A stretch of 64,000 nt of DNA from Abiotrophia defectiva ATCC 49176 (lineage in GTDB: Bacteria > Bacillota > Bacilli > Lactobacillales > Aerococcaceae), in NCBI RefSeq assembly GCF_037041345.1, contig NZ_CP146287.1:809501-873500 (forward strand), in the 5' to 3' direction. Shown here in pieces: positions 32,462 through 41,616 of the stretch. How positions within the stretch are numbered: the stretch's first letter is position 1; every line of letters begins with the position of its first letter. The notes under the pieces are model-generated. The model saw nothing but the letters and a program-made list of their open reading frames with translations. It was not told where the DNA came from and did not search any database. The translations under genes were made by a program, and so were the position numbers.

Positions 32462-35104
32462 ATGACCAAAGAACTATCAACCAAGTATAATCCCCAGGCC
32501 ATTGAAGCCGGGAAATACGAAGAGTGGTTAGAACGTGGCGTCTTTAAGCCATCGGAAGACCCAGAAGCAGAGCCATATTCCATTGTCATTCCACCACCAA
32601 ACGTAACCGGTAAACTCCACCTGGGCCATGCCTGGGACGTTACCTTGCAAGATATGATTATCCGTCAGAAACGGATGCAAGGCTTTGACACTCTCTGGTT
32701 GCCTGGTATGGACCATGCCGGCATTGCCACCCAAGCCAAGGTCGAAGAAAAATTACGTGGCCAAGGCCTGTCTCGTTATGACCTAGGCCGGGAGAAATTC
32801 CTGGAACAAACCTGGGCTTGGAAGGAAGAATACGCTGGCCACATTCGCCAACAATGGGCTAAGATGGGGATTTCTGTCGACTACAGCCGCGAACGCTTTA
32901 CTCTGGATGATGGCTTGTCAGAAGCTGTTAAGAAGGTTTTCGTAACCCTCTATGAGAAGGACTTGCTCTATCGTGGCGAATACATCATTAACTGGGACCC
33001 AGCAGCTAAGACTTCCTTATCTGATATCGAAGTCATCCATAAGGATGTAGAGGGTGCCTTCTACCACATGAAGTATCCTTTGGCAGACGGTTCTGGTTAC
33101 TTAGAAGTGGCGACTACCCGTCCTGAAACCCTCTTAGGGGATACAGCCGTAGCAGTCCATCCAGATGATGAACGTTATCAAGCCTTGATTGGCAAGAAGG
33201 TTATCTTGCCATTAGTTAACCGCGAAATTCCAGTGATTGCTGATGAATATGTTGAGCAAGACTTTGGGACTGGGGTAGTTAAAATTACGCCAGCCCACGA
33301 CCCTAACGACTTTGAAGTGGGGAACCGTCATGACTTGCCACGTATCAATGTCATGAACGATGATGCCACCATGAACGAATTAGCAGGCAAGTACCAAGGT
33401 ATGGATCGCTTTGCTGCACGTAAGGCGGTGGTAGCGGACTTAGACGCTGCTGGCCTCCTAATCAAGATTGAACAACACTTACACTCTGTGGGTCACTCTG
33501 AACGGACTGGTGTCGTGGTAGAACCTCGTCTGTCGACTCAATGGTTCGTCCGCATGGGGCCTTTGGCTGAGCAAGCCATTGCCGCTCAGAAGGCTCAAGG
33601 GGAGAATACCGTTAACTTCTACCCACCGCGCTTTAACGATGCCTACATTCGTTGGATGGAAAACATTCACGACTGGGTAGTATCACGTCAACTCTGGTGG
33701 GGGCACCAAATCCCAGCCTGGTACCACAATGAGACAGGTGAGGTTTATGTGGGCATGGAAGCACCTGCAGATAGCCAAAACTGGACCCAAGATCCAGACG
33801 TCTTAGACACTTGGTTCTCAAGTGCTCTTTGGCCATTTTCAACTATGGGTTGGCCTGATGAGGAGTCAGCTGACTACAAACGCTACTTCCCTAATAACAC
33901 TTTGGTAACGGGTTATGACATCCTGACTTTCTGGGTCAGCCGCATGATGTTCCAAAGTTTGGAATTCACCGGTCGTCGACCTTTCCAAAATGTCCTCATC
34001 CATGGTTTGATTCGGGATGCGGAAGGTCGCAAGATGTCCAAGTCCCTGGGTAATGGGGTGGACCCAATGGATGTCATCGAGCAGTACGGCGTAGACTCCC
34101 TGCGTTGGTTCCTGGCCAATGGCTCAGCCCCTGGCCAAGATGTCCGCTTCTCGACTGATAAGATGGATGCGGCTTGGAACTTCATCAACAAGATTTGGAA
34201 TGCCAGCCGTTATGTGCTCATGAACGTGGGCGACTTGACCTTGGCTAACTTGTCCATTGGCCAAGACTTAACCCTAGCAGACCGTTGGATCCTAGCCCGT
34301 CTCCAAACAACTATTGCGGATGTGACCCGTCTCTTCGAACGCTTCGAGTTCGGGGAAGCTGGCCGTATCCTCTATAGCTTCATCTGGGACGACTACTGTG
34401 ACTGGTACATTGAAATGACCAAGGAGCAACTCCAAGACAAGGAAGCCGCTAATACAACCACCAAATCTATTTTGGTCTTTGTCTTAGATCAATTCCTCCG
34501 TCTGCTCCACCCAATCATGCCATTTGTGACGGAAGAAATCTGGCAACAAATTGGTGGTCAAGACAAGTCCATCGTAGTGGCGGACTACCCACGCGTAAAT
34601 GAGGCTTACCAAGATAGCCAAGTGGAGGCCCAAATGGCCCAATTAATGGAATTAATTCGTGCCGTGCGGACCATCCGTAACGAGATGAACACGCCATTAT
34701 CTAAGGCGGTGGATCTCTACATTAAGGTCCAAGATGCAGCAGGCCAAGCTCTCCTAGAAGCTAACCAAGCCTACATCAAACGCTTCTGTAACCCAGCGCA
34801 GCTGGTAATCAGCCAAGCGCCAGAGCATCCAGAAGAAGTGGTAACCCAGGTCTTGAGCTTCGCTGAGATTTTAATGCCACTTAAGGGCTTGATTAAGCTA
34901 GAAGATGAGTTAGCCCGTCTGGAAGGCGAACAAACTAAGTTAGAGAAAGAAGTCGCACGTATTGACGGCAAGTTGTCTAACGAGAAATTCGTTTCACGCG
35001 CGCCTGAGCATGTGGTGGCGGAAGAACGCAACAAGCGTCAGGGCTACCTCAGCCAATTAGAGACCGTCAAGGAACGGATTCAACAAGTAAAAGACTTAAT
35101 GTAA
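32462..35104 (+). CDS. valS: Valine-tRNA ligase
   Basis: An 880-residue class I synthetase that charges tRNA-Val and edits misactivated threonine. The HIGH motif is HLGH at residues 53-56 ([15 protein letters not shown]), and KMSKS starts at about residue 524 ([15 protein letters not shown]). The CP1 editing domain ([20 protein letters not shown]) lies between. The C-terminal region ends in the ValRS coiled-coil arm ([19 protein letters not shown]). Full length. GGAGGATTCTT precedes ATG. The T-box upstream gives control by tRNA-Val charging. Confidence 0.98.
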   Translation: MTKELSTKYNPQAIEAGKYEEWLERGVFKPSEDPEAEPYSIVIPPPNVTGKLHLGHAWDVTLQDMIIRQKRMQGFDTLWLPGMDHAGIATQAKVEEKLRGQGLSRYDLGREKFLEQTWAWKEEYAGHIRQQWAKMGISVDYSRERFTLDDGLSEAVKKVFVTLYEKDLLYRGEYIINWDPAAKTSLSDIEVIHKDVEGAFYHMKYPLADGSGYLEVATTRPETLLGDTAVAVHPDDERYQALIGKKVILPLVNREIPVIADEYVEQDFGTGVVKITPAHDPNDFEVGNRHDLPRINVMNDDATMNELAGKYQGMDRFAARKAVVADLDAAGLLIKIEQHLHSVGHSERTGVVVEPRLSTQWFVRMGPLAEQAIAAQKAQGENTVNFYPPRFNDAYIRWMENIHDWVVSRQLWWGHQIPAWYHNETGEVYVGMEAPADSQNWTQDPDVLDTWFSSALWPFSTMGWPDEESADYKRYFPNNTLVTGYDILTFWVSRMMFQSLEFTGRRPFQNVLIHGLIRDAEGRKMSKSLGNGVDPMDVIEQYGVDSLRWFLANGSAPGQDVRFSTDKMDAAWNFINKIWNASRYVLMNVGDLTLANLSIGQDLTLADRWILARLQTTIADVTRLFERFEFGEAGRILYSFIWDDYCDWYIEMTKEQLQDKEAANTTTKSILVFVLDQFLRLLHPIMPFVTEEIWQQIGGQDKSIVVADYPRVNEAYQDSQVEAQMAQLMELIRAVRTIRNEMNTPLSKAVDLYIKVQDAAGQALLEANQAYIKRFCNPAQLVISQAPEHPEEVVTQVLSFAEILMPLKGLIKLEDELARLEGEQTKLEKEVARIDGKLSNEKFVSRAPEHVVAEERNKRQGYLSQLETVKERIQQVKDLM

Positions 35105-35118
35105 GCAGTAAGATAGTA

Positions 35119-35146
35119 GAAGGCTAGGACGGTCGTCCTAGCCTTC
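35119..35146 (+). other. Perfect 12 bp hairpin after valS, without a T tract
   Basis: GAAGGCTAGGAC (35119-35130) and GTCCTAGCCTTC (35135-35146) pair perfectly around GGTC. The following bases (GGTCTATGCC) lack a T run, so it may be a weak terminator, a 3' end stabiliser or a read-through element before folC. Confidence 0.6.
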
Positions 35147-35190
35147 GGTCTATGCCTTGATTTTAGTTACTTGATTAAGAGGAGGAAGTC

Positions 35191-36510
35191 ATGGGACAAG
35201 AAATGACAAGTATTGAAGACGCTCATGCCTGGCTCAGTCGCCAGACCAGTCACCAGCTTAGACCAGGATTTGACCGCATGCGCCATGCTTTAAGCCTGTT
35301 AGGTCAGCCACAAGAATCACTGCCAAGTATTATTCAACTAGCTGGTACTAATGGCAAGGGCTCGACCTTGGCCTATTTACAGGGCTTGTTTATCAGCCAA
35401 GGACTGAGGGTGGGGGCCTTTTCCTCGCCCCATATCCTGGCCTTCAACGAGCGACTCATGGTCAACGGTCAGCCTATTGAGGATGAGAAACTACTGGAAT
35501 TGGTCCGCAGTATGGTTAAGCTTAATGAAGAATTGGTAGCTCAAGATTGGGGCCCGCTCTCTGGCTTTGAACTCTATACGGTTATGATGCTAGTCTATTT
35601 CAGCCAGTGTCAGCTTGATGTCTGCCTGATTGAAGTAGGGGTAGGAGGGCTCTGGGATTGCACCAATGTATTAGAGGCTGATATGGCCTTAATTACTACC
35701 ATTGGCTTTGATCATCAGGACCGACTAGGCCATAGTCTGGCGGAGATTGCCCAGCAAAAATTCGGCATTATTAAGCCGACCACTAGATTGGTGGGGCTGG
35801 GGCACCTACCTCAAGAAGCCTTGGCAGTCTTACCTGAAATGCTGGCTAATCTCAACTACCAAGGGGATGTCATGCAACTAGGCTGGGATTTCCATGCCAC
35901 TCCGGCCAAAGAGGGCAAAGGGCTAGCTAAGCGCAGTTGGCAAGTAGAATTACCGTCTGGACGCCGCTTTGACCAGGTGGCCATTGCCATGTTAGGTCAG
36001 CACCAGGGAGATAATCTAGCCCTAGCCTTAGCTAGCTTTGAGGCTTGGATGAATCAAATGAAACGTGAAATTGACTGGGATCAGGCCCTAGCTGCTCTAG
36101 AACAGGTAAACTGGCAGGGGCGCCTAGAGTGCTTAAGTCATGAGCCACTTATCTTGGTCGATGGTGCCCATAATAGTCAAGGCCTCCAAGCCTTGGATGG
36201 CTTTCTGACCCATGATTTGGCAGATTACCAGGTGACGGTAATTTTTGCTGGCCTCAAGCGCAAGGACCAGGCCAGTCATCTAACTTATCTGCACAAGTGG
36301 GCAGAAGAGGGGATTGAAGTCTATCTGTCGACCTTTGACTATCCTGGTGCTATGACACAAGCTGATTGGCAGGCGCAAACAGCTTTGCCTTTCTTAGACT
36401 GGCAACCTAAGCTAGTGGACTATCAAGCTGGTCAGAAGCAAGCGAAAAAAGCCTTGATTTTAACTGGTTCTCTCTATTTTATTAGTCAGGTTAAGGAATT
36501 TTTTAGATAA
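35191..36510 (+). CDS. folC: Folylpolyglutamate synthase / dihydrofolate synthase
   Basis: A 439-residue Mur-ligase-type enzyme that adds glutamate to dihydropteroate and to folates. The ATP-binding loop is LAGTNGKGST. SSPHILAFNERLMVNG, VEVGVGG-like IEVGVGGLWDCTN, and TTIGFDHQDRLGHSLAEIA are folate-pocket signatures. The C-terminal domain has LVDGAHNSQGLQAL. Length is normal. GAGGAGGAAGTC precedes ATG. It is separated from valS by an imperfect terminator-like hairpin, so some read-through from valS is possible. A bidirectional terminator follows. Confidence 0.94.
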   Translation: MGQEMTSIEDAHAWLSRQTSHQLRPGFDRMRHALSLLGQPQESLPSIIQLAGTNGKGSTLAYLQGLFISQGLRVGAFSSPHILAFNERLMVNGQPIEDEKLLELVRSMVKLNEELVAQDWGPLSGFELYTVMMLVYFSQCQLDVCLIEVGVGGLWDCTNVLEADMALITTIGFDHQDRLGHSLAEIAQQKFGIIKPTTRLVGLGHLPQEALAVLPEMLANLNYQGDVMQLGWDFHATPAKEGKGLAKRSWQVELPSGRRFDQVAIAMLGQHQGDNLALALASFEAWMNQMKREIDWDQALAALEQVNWQGRLECLSHEPLILVDGAHNSQGLQALDGFLTHDLADYQVTVIFAGLKRKDQASHLTYLHKWAEEGIEVYLSTFDYPGAMTQADWQAQTALPFLDWQPKLVDYQAGQKQAKKALILTGSLYFISQVKEFFR

Positions 36511-36563
36511 ATTATACATAAAATTAAATTACAAAAACCGGTACCGAAATTGATCAAAAAAAT

Positions 36564-36590
36564 AAAGCGATGGAAGCTCCATCGCTTTTT
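36564..36590. terminator. Bidirectional terminator between folC and the cold-shock gene
   Basis: AAAGCGATGGA (36564-36574) pairs with TCCATCGCTTT around AGC, flanked by an A-rich left side and a T tract on the right. It can stop folC on the plus strand and the converging csp gene on the minus strand. Confidence 0.85.
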
Positions 36591-36605
36591 GTATGCTTAT
36601 TGGTG

Positions 36606-36809
36606 TTAAGCTAATTTTTCAACATTTGCTGCTTGAGGACCACGAGCGCCTTCTTCAACTTCGAAGTTAACAACTTGGCCTTCTTCTAAGGTTTTATAGC
36701 CTTCACCCAAAATCGCAGAAAAGTGAACGAATACATCGTTGCCGTTTTCGCGTTCGATAAAACCGAAGCCTTTTTCTGAGTTAAACCATTTTACCTTACC
36801 TTGCTCCAT
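36606..36809 (-). CDS. Cold-shock protein (CspA family)
   Basis: A 67-residue single cold-shock domain that binds single-stranded RNA and DNA. Both RNA-binding motifs are present: KGFGFIE (RNP1) and DVFVHFSAI (RNP2-like), after the start [12 protein letters not shown]. Length is standard. AAGGAGG lies nine bases before ATG. It is monocistronic. The predicted promoter leaves an untranslated leader of about 98 bases, long for a gene this size and typical of cold-inducible csp mRNAs whose leader structure controls translation. Confidence 0.96.
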   Translation of the reverse strand: MEQGKVKWFNSEKGFGFIERENGNDVFVHFSAILGEGYKTLEEGQVVNFEVEEGARGPQAANVEKLA

Positions 36810-36913
36810 TATGCAATTCCTCCTTGTGCTGTCGCACAGTCTATATTATATTCTAGCCGTCGTTAGAAGGTGATAGGGACATCGCGATCTTACTAAACAT
36901 AAAATATAACTTT

Positions 36914-36941
36914 ATTATAGCACTCACTATACAAATTGCAA
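36914..36941 (-). promoter_or_regulatory. Cold-shock gene promoter
   Basis: Reading leftward: TTGCAA (36936-36941), a 16-base spacer and TATAAT (36914-36919). Confidence 0.78.
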
Positions 36942-37020
36942 GCGTTATACTAAAAATAATTGGAAATACTATGCATATCTACTAAAGATACTGACGCAAC
37001 TTATTGGTTGTACAGACAAT

Positions 37021-37716
37021 TTAGTGAAAGAGCTTAGTCGTTTCCCGCAAGCTAACATAGTCATCATGCCCAATAATAAAGTGGTCTAGCAGTTCAATGC
37101 CCATCAAATCACCACATTGAATCATGCGCTGGGTAAAGTGCAGGTCGGCTTGAGAAGGTTCAGGATCCCCAGAGGGATGGTTGTGGGCGATGATGAGGCG
37201 GGCAGTCGGATACTTGACGGCTTCCTTGAAGATTTCGCGGGGATGGGCCACGCTCGCATTGACCGAGCCAATAAAGATGATTTGTTGTCGAATGACTTGA
37301 TTCTTGCTGTTTAGGAAGAGGGCCATGAGGTGCTCCTGTTGCATATCGCAGAGGGCGTCATGTAACCACTGGCCAGCCGCCTTGGTGGAGGTTAAGGTAC
37401 CCAACTTAGGCGGTCGCTTCTGAGCGATACGTTGACCTAGCTCGATGCAGGCTTGGAGTTGGATGGCCTTGACGGGCCCGATGCCCTTAATGGCTTCAAA
37501 CTGATCTAGACTGGCAGACTTGAGCTCGCTCAAGTCCCGAAAATGGGTCAGGACAGCTAGGGATAAGTCTAGGACTCTCAAGTCTTGACTGCCGGTCCCT
37601 AACAGGATGGCCAGCAATTCTTGGTTAGAGAGGGCCTTGGCGCCAAAGTTGACCAGTCGTTCCCTGGGCAGGCTATCGGGAGGTAGCTCTCTTAGGTAGC
37701 TGACAGTTTTTCTCAT
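37021..37716 (-). CDS. radC: RadC-family JAB1/MPN protein
   Basis: A 231-residue protein with an N-terminal helix-hairpin-helix segment (LEAIKGIGPVKAIQLQA-like FEAIKGIGPVKA) and a C-terminal JAMM metalloprotease-like domain. The metal ligands are His178, His180 and Asp191 in AHNHPSGDPEPSQAD, with the upstream catalytic Glu probably in IFKEAV. Despite the name, a role in DNA repair is not established. The frame begins at a GTG (37725), but AGGAG eight bases before the ATG at 37716 sets the start. Divergent from mreB, a common arrangement in Firmicutes. Confidence 0.92.
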   Translation of the reverse strand: MRKTVSYLRELPPDSLPRERLVNFGAKALSNQELLAILLGTGSQDLRVLDLSLAVLTHFRDLSELKSASLDQFEAIKGIGPVKAIQLQACIELGQRIAQKRPPKLGTLTSTKAAGQWLHDALCDMQQEHLMALFLNSKNQVIRQQIIFIGSVNASVAHPREIFKEAVKYPTARLIIAHNHPSGDPEPSQADLHFTQRMIQCGDLMGIELLDHFIIGHDDYVSLRETTKLFH

Positions 37717-37855
37717 AAAAATCACTCCTCATATATATATAGACCAAAGGGGTGGCTTTCGCATTTTTTAGGGCTAAGATTTTTAAGGCGGAGGCGTGTC
37801 AGGCAAATTTCAAATATTTCAACGGTCAAGAGTAGAATGAAGGGGGCTTTTTTGC

Positions 37856-37861
37856 TATAAT
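37856..37861 (+). promoter_or_regulatory. mreB -10 element
   Basis: A perfect TATAAT lies 38 bases before the mreB start. The -35 position holds TAGAAT, a poor match, so the promoter is only partly supported. Confidence 0.45.
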
Positions 37862-37899
37862 GGATTGTAGCTATCATTTTAGTGAAGGAGGACATCTTA

Positions 37900-38922
37900 A
37901 TGGCTTTATTCGGCAAGCAACGCTTAGGGATCGACCTAGGGACCGCTAATACCATCATTTACATTGAGAATAAGGGCATTGCGTTAAGAGAACCTTCTAT
38001 TATCGCAATCAATTCAGAAACCAAAGAAGTCGTGGCTTATGGCAAGGAAGCAGCGGCTTTAGTTGGGCGTACGTCCGACAAATATGAAACCATTCATCCC
38101 ATCCAAGATGGGGTCATCGCAGACTTTTCCTTGACCAAACAACTCTTGGCTTTCTTCATCAAGAAGGCCCTCCACCGCAGTCTGTCTAAGCCTGAGGTGG
38201 TCATTTCAGTGCCTAGCAATATTTCCAAGGTTGAGCGCCGTGCCGTTGTGGACGCCCTCAAGGACCTAGGAATTGGCCGGGCCATGATTATTGATGAGTC
38301 TTTCTCGGCAGCCGTAGGGGCAAACTTGCCAATTTATGAACCACGCGGCCATCTCTTAGTCGATATTGGCGCGGGGACCACCAATATTGCCCTGATTTCC
38401 TATGGCGAAGTGGTCAAATCCTTGACCTCACGGGCAGCAGGTAATGCCATGAACCAAGCCATTAAGGAATTAGTGCGGACCCATTACCACTTGGTGATTG
38501 GGGACCAGGCAGCTGAAGACTTGAAGCTGTCCATTGGCAATGCCGCCTATGCTGATTATGACAAAGAAGATACCCTGGTCGTCAAAGGCCGTAATTCGGG
38601 CACAGGTTTGCCTGGCAGCAAGGAAGTAACCGCAGCTGTTGTGGCCCAAGGCCTTGACGAAGTCATCCGCCAAATAGCGACCGGCATCCGCCAGGTCTTA
38701 GAAGTGACGCCGCCTGAATTGGCTGCGGACATTAGCGAGAATGGTATTGTCTTAACCGGGGGTGCAGCCCTCTTGAAACGCCTGCCTGAACGCTTGCATG
38801 ATAGCGTGGGCGTACCCGTTCATTTGAGTCAGCAACCTATTGATGCCGTAGCTATTGGGGCTGGCAAGATGCTTAAGACCATGACTGACCAAGCCAAAGA
38901 AAAAGAACGGAATGCGCGTTAG
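37900..38922 (+). CDS. mreB: Rod shape-determining protein MreB
   Basis: A 340-residue actin-like protein that forms membrane-bound filaments and guides lateral wall synthesis. Actin-fold phosphate loops are visible: LGIDLGTANTIIY at the N-terminus, LLVDIGAGTTNIALI near residue 155, and IVLTGGAALLKRLPERL near 285. The frame opens at 37882, but GAAGGAGG eight bases before the ATG at 37900 fixes the start. It is followed by mreC and mreD in the standard operon. An mreB gene suggests ovoid or rod-shaped cells, or at least side-wall elongation; many true cocci lack it. Confidence 0.94.
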   Translation: MALFGKQRLGIDLGTANTIIYIENKGIALREPSIIAINSETKEVVAYGKEAAALVGRTSDKYETIHPIQDGVIADFSLTKQLLAFFIKKALHRSLSKPEVVISVPSNISKVERRAVVDALKDLGIGRAMIIDESFSAAVGANLPIYEPRGHLLVDIGAGTTNIALISYGEVVKSLTSRAAGNAMNQAIKELVRTHYHLVIGDQAAEDLKLSIGNAAYADYDKEDTLVVKGRNSGTGLPGSKEVTAAVVAQGLDEVIRQIATGIRQVLEVTPPELAADISENGIVLTGGAALLKRLPERLHDSVGVPVHLSQQPIDAVAIGAGKMLKTMTDQAKEKERNAR

Positions 38923-38944
38923 GCAGAAAAGGAGATATACTTGA

Positions 38945-39781
38945 ATGTTAAATAATAAGAAATTAATCTGGATACTCCTGTCTGCCATCGCAGTAGTGTC
39001 CGTGGTCGCCTACACCATGATTAATGGGGCCAACAATGCGGTGACCAGTGTTATTAATGATGCGACCGCCTGGGGTGGCCGTCTCTTTTCTGAGCCGGTC
39101 TCCATGGTCGTACGCTTCGTGGATTCAGTCGACAACTTGATTAACACCCATGAAGAAAACCAACACTTAAAAGAAAAAATTGATAAGATTTACGAACTCC
39201 AAGTGCGGGTAGCCGATTTAGAGGCTGAAAACGGCAAGATGAAGCAAGAACTTAACTTGACCGAGTCCCTGTCCGAATATACCACCGTACATGCGACCGT
39301 TATTGCCCGGAATCCCGATCAATGGATGGAGAGTCTGGTGATTAACGTAGGGGCTAACGAGGGCATCCAGAAGAACATGTCGGTTATGTCTGGTAACGGC
39401 TTGATTGGCCGTATTATCGAAGTCAACCCAACCAGTTCTAAGGTCCTACTCCTGTCCAATGAACAATCCAATGATGGTAAGGTAGCCGCTAGCATTCAGA
39501 TTAAGTCTGGTTCAGCCAACGGCATTATCTCGGGCTATGACCGCAAGACTAAGGAATACTTGATGACGCAAGTTGACCCAACTGTTCAAGTGGCAGCAGG
39601 GGACTTGGTTCAGACCTCTGGCTTAGGGGGCGTGACGCCGTCTTCACTCTTAATCGGGGAAGTGACCGAAGCCAAGATGGATGACTACGGTCTCTTCCAA
39701 ACGGTTCGGATTAAGCCAGCCGGTGAAATGACAGATATCCGCTTTGTGACGGTGATTAAGCGTCAGGGACGGAGTGAGTAA
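38945..39781 (+). CDS. mreC: Rod shape-determining protein MreC
   Basis: A 278-residue bitopic membrane protein. One N-terminal membrane helix (LIWILLSAIAVVSVVAYTM) is followed by a coiled coil (ENQHLKEKIDKIYELQ, LEAENGKMKQEL) and an extracellular beta-rich domain. Family motifs there are VIARNPDQWMESLVINVGAN, VMSGNGLIGRI, and DLVQTSGLGGVTPSSLLIGEV. It scaffolds the elongation machinery outside the membrane. AAGGAGATATACTTGA precedes ATG. Its stop is two bases before mreD. Confidence 0.95.
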   Translation: MLNNKKLIWILLSAIAVVSVVAYTMINGANNAVTSVINDATAWGGRLFSEPVSMVVRFVDSVDNLINTHEENQHLKEKIDKIYELQVRVADLEAENGKMKQELNLTESLSEYTTVHATVIARNPDQWMESLVINVGANEGIQKNMSVMSGNGLIGRIIEVNPTSSKVLLLSNEQSNDGKVAASIQIKSGSANGIISGYDRKTKEYLMTQVDPTVQVAAGDLVQTSGLGGVTPSSLLIGEVTEAKMDDYGLFQTVRIKPAGEMTDIRFVTVIKRQGRSE

Positions 39782-39783
39782 GT

Positions 39784-40326
39784 ATGAAGGTAACTAGAGA
39801 ACGCAAATTACGTTGGTTTATCCCGCTAGTCTTCTTCTTCTCCATTATCATCGATTCCGCCTTGCCAGCTATCTTCCCAGCTGAGTTTCTGGCTGATAGT
39901 CAGCGGATTGTCAGTCATCTTATGCTCTATTGGGTCATCACCTTTGCTTTCTATTTCCGTGAGCGTGAAGTCCTCCTCTATAGCCTCTTGTTTGGGGTGG
40001 TTGCAGATAGCTATAACACGACCATCATTGGTATTTTCGCCTTTGGCTATTGGTTCATCGCCTATTGTGTGACCCGAATTAAACGTTATCTGCCTAAGCG
40101 TGGGCTGGTGCATTTTATGCTCTTTATCGTCTTAATCAGTCTCTTGGATTTTGCCATCTTTGTTTTCTATCGGGAGACAGGCTATACCCAGGTGACCTTG
40201 AGTCGCTTTATTATGGAGAACTTGGTACCGACCTTGATTTTCAATACGGTCCTATCCTTTGTCCTCTATTTCCCAACCCGGTCTATTCTGACTTGGTTAG
40301 GTTACGAGAATTACTATATCGTTTAA
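39784..40326 (+). CDS. mreD: Rod shape-determining protein MreD
   Basis: A 180-residue integral membrane protein with five to six helices (WFIPLVFFFSIIIDSALPAI, LMLYWVITFAFYF, LLYSLLFGVVADSYNTTIIG, FMLFIVLISLLDFAIFVFY, LVPTLIFNTVLSFVLYF). The GVVADSYNTTIIGIF stretch matches the MreD signature (G-x-x-x-D-x-x-x-x-x-x-x-G). It is last in the mreBCD operon and followed by a terminator. Confidence 0.9.
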   Translation: MKVTRERKLRWFIPLVFFFSIIIDSALPAIFPAEFLADSQRIVSHLMLYWVITFAFYFREREVLLYSLLFGVVADSYNTTIIGIFAFGYWFIAYCVTRIKRYLPKRGLVHFMLFIVLISLLDFAIFVFYRETGYTQVTLSRFIMENLVPTLIFNTVLSFVLYFPTRSILTWLGYENYYIV

Positions 40327-40331
40327 AACTG

Positions 40332-40357
40332 ACTCCGTGCTTAGCGCGGAGTTTTTT
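40332..40357 (+). terminator. mreBCD terminator
   Basis: ACTCCGTGC (40332-40340) pairs with GCGCGGAGT (40344-40352), with one T-G pair, followed by TTTTTT. Confidence 0.88.
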
Positions 40358-40369
40358 GATGAGTGGATA

Positions 40370-40388
40370 TAGTCAAATATTTTGACTA
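40370..40388. promoter_or_regulatory. Palindromic operator upstream of the MarR-type regulator
   Basis: TAGTCAAA-TAT-TTTGACTA is a perfect 8-3-8 inverted repeat. Its right half contains TTGACT, a good -35 box, so a bound regulator would block RNA polymerase. It lies 57 bases before the marR-type gene, the first gene of the transporter operon, which suggests autoregulation. Confidence 0.65.
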
Positions 40389-40444
40389 ACTATTGTCTTA
40401 TATGCTAAGCTAGTCATAAGGTAAATTGAAGGAGGAGGGTGACC

Positions 40445-40888
40445 ATGACAAAATCACCAATTGATCGCCGCTATATACGGCTCTGGGACCAACAAGTGTG
40501 TCTCTTTGAATGCTATGCCCGCCGGGTGGGCCTCCAAGGTAAGAGTCTGGTCATCTTGCTCTGGCTCTATCACTCGCCAAATGGCTGCTCACAAGGTTAT
40601 CTGGCCGAGAAGACCCAGTCCACCAAACAGGTAGTCCACGCTACTATTAAGAGCTGGCTAGCCAAGGGCTATGTCAGCCTATGTTCAAACACGAAAGACA
40701 AGCGGCAGAAGAAGGTGTGCCTGACGCCAGAGGGTTTGGCCTTTGCTGAGCCTATTATCAGCCGCCTACATGCCATGGAGCAAGCGGCTATGGCTGATTT
40801 TTCGGAGCAAGAATTGGACCAGCTGGTCGCCTTAAGCTCACGCTATGCAACCGCCTTAGAGGCTCAAATGAAGGAGATGACCTTATGA
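40445..40888 (+). CDS. MarR-family transcriptional regulator
   Basis: A 147-residue winged helix-turn-helix protein. The recognition region is GCSQGYLAEKTQSTKQVVHATIKSWLAKGYV, followed by the wing (NTKDKRQKKVCLTPEG). The C-terminal helix (EQELDQLVALSSRYATALE) would dimerise. The start at ATG 40445 is set by GGAGGAGGGTGACC; an in-frame GTG at 40439 overlaps that site. Its end overlaps the transporter ATPase gene by four bases (ATGA), so the regulator and transporter form one operon. It most likely represses its own operon through the palindrome at 40370-40388, perhaps in response to osmolarity or choline-like ligands. Confidence 0.88.
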   Translation: MTKSPIDRRYIRLWDQQVCLFECYARRVGLQGKSLVILLWLYHSPNGCSQGYLAEKTQSTKQVVHATIKSWLAKGYVSLCSNTKDKRQKKVCLTPEGLAFAEPIISRLHAMEQAAMADFSEQELDQLVALSSRYATALEAQMKEMTL

Positions 40889-41616
40889 TAAGATTTGAAG
40901 CAGTAAGTAAAGAATTTGACGGAGCACGAGCCCTAGATAATTTGACTTTTGAGATAGAAGCAGGGGAGTTTTTCATCTTAGTTGGTAAAAGTGGGAGCGG
41001 CAAGACCACCACGCTTAAGATGATTAACCGCCTGATTGAGCCGAGTCAGGGCAAAATCTATCGGAATAATCAAGCCATTAAAGACCTTGACCTTAGAAGC
41101 TTGCGCCTGGATACAGGTTATGTCCTCCAGCAAGGGGCGCTCTTTCCAAATTTGACGGTGGAAGAGAATATCGAACTCATCCCTGAAATGAAAAAATGGC
41201 CCAAGGCCAAGCGCCAGCAAGCCGTCCAGGACTTAATGACTAAGGTAGGCTTGGCGCCAGACAAATATAAGGGCCGTTATCCAAGTCAACTGTCAGGTGG
41301 GGAACAGCAGCGGGTAGGGATCCTGCGAGCTATCATCTCTCAGCCTCAATTATTGTTAATGGATGAACCTTTTAGTGCCTTAGACCCCGTTTCTAAGACC
41401 CAGCTCCAGGATTTAATCAAGCAATTGCACCAAGAATTAGGCCTGACTATCGTTTTCGTCACCCATGATATGCGGGAAGCTCTTAAATTAGGGGACCGGA
41501 TTTGCGTCATGCACGAAGGGCAGATTCTGCAAATGGCGGATCCTGCCACTATCCTAGCAGAACCAGCCAATGAGACAGTCGCCCAATTCTTTAAGGGAGG
41601 TGAGCAGCATGCATAA
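40885..41616 (+). CDS. Quaternary-amine (osmoprotectant/choline) ABC transporter ATPase
   Basis: A 243-residue ATPase. Walker A is GKSGSGKTT around residues 34-42, the Q loop is [20 protein letters not shown], the signature is [11 protein letters not shown], Walker B is [13 protein letters not shown], and the switch His is in [23 protein letters not shown] is typical of the ProV/OpuCA group that powers uptake of glycine betaine, carnitine or choline. Unlike OpuCA it lacks C-terminal CBS domains, so it cannot sense ionic strength by that route. It overlaps both its neighbours (4 and 8 bases), showing tight coupling. Confidence 0.92.
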   Translation: MIRFEAVSKEFDGARALDNLTFEIEAGEFFILVGKSGSGKTTTLKMINRLIEPSQGKIYRNNQAIKDLDLRSLRLDTGYVLQQGALFPNLTVEENIELIPEMKKWPKAKRQQAVQDLMTKVGLAPDKYKGRYPSQLSGGEQQRVGILRAIISQPQLLLMDEPFSALDPVSKTQLQDLIKQLHQELGLTIVFVTHDMREALKLGDRICVMHEGQILQMADPATILAEPANETVAQFFKGGEQHA

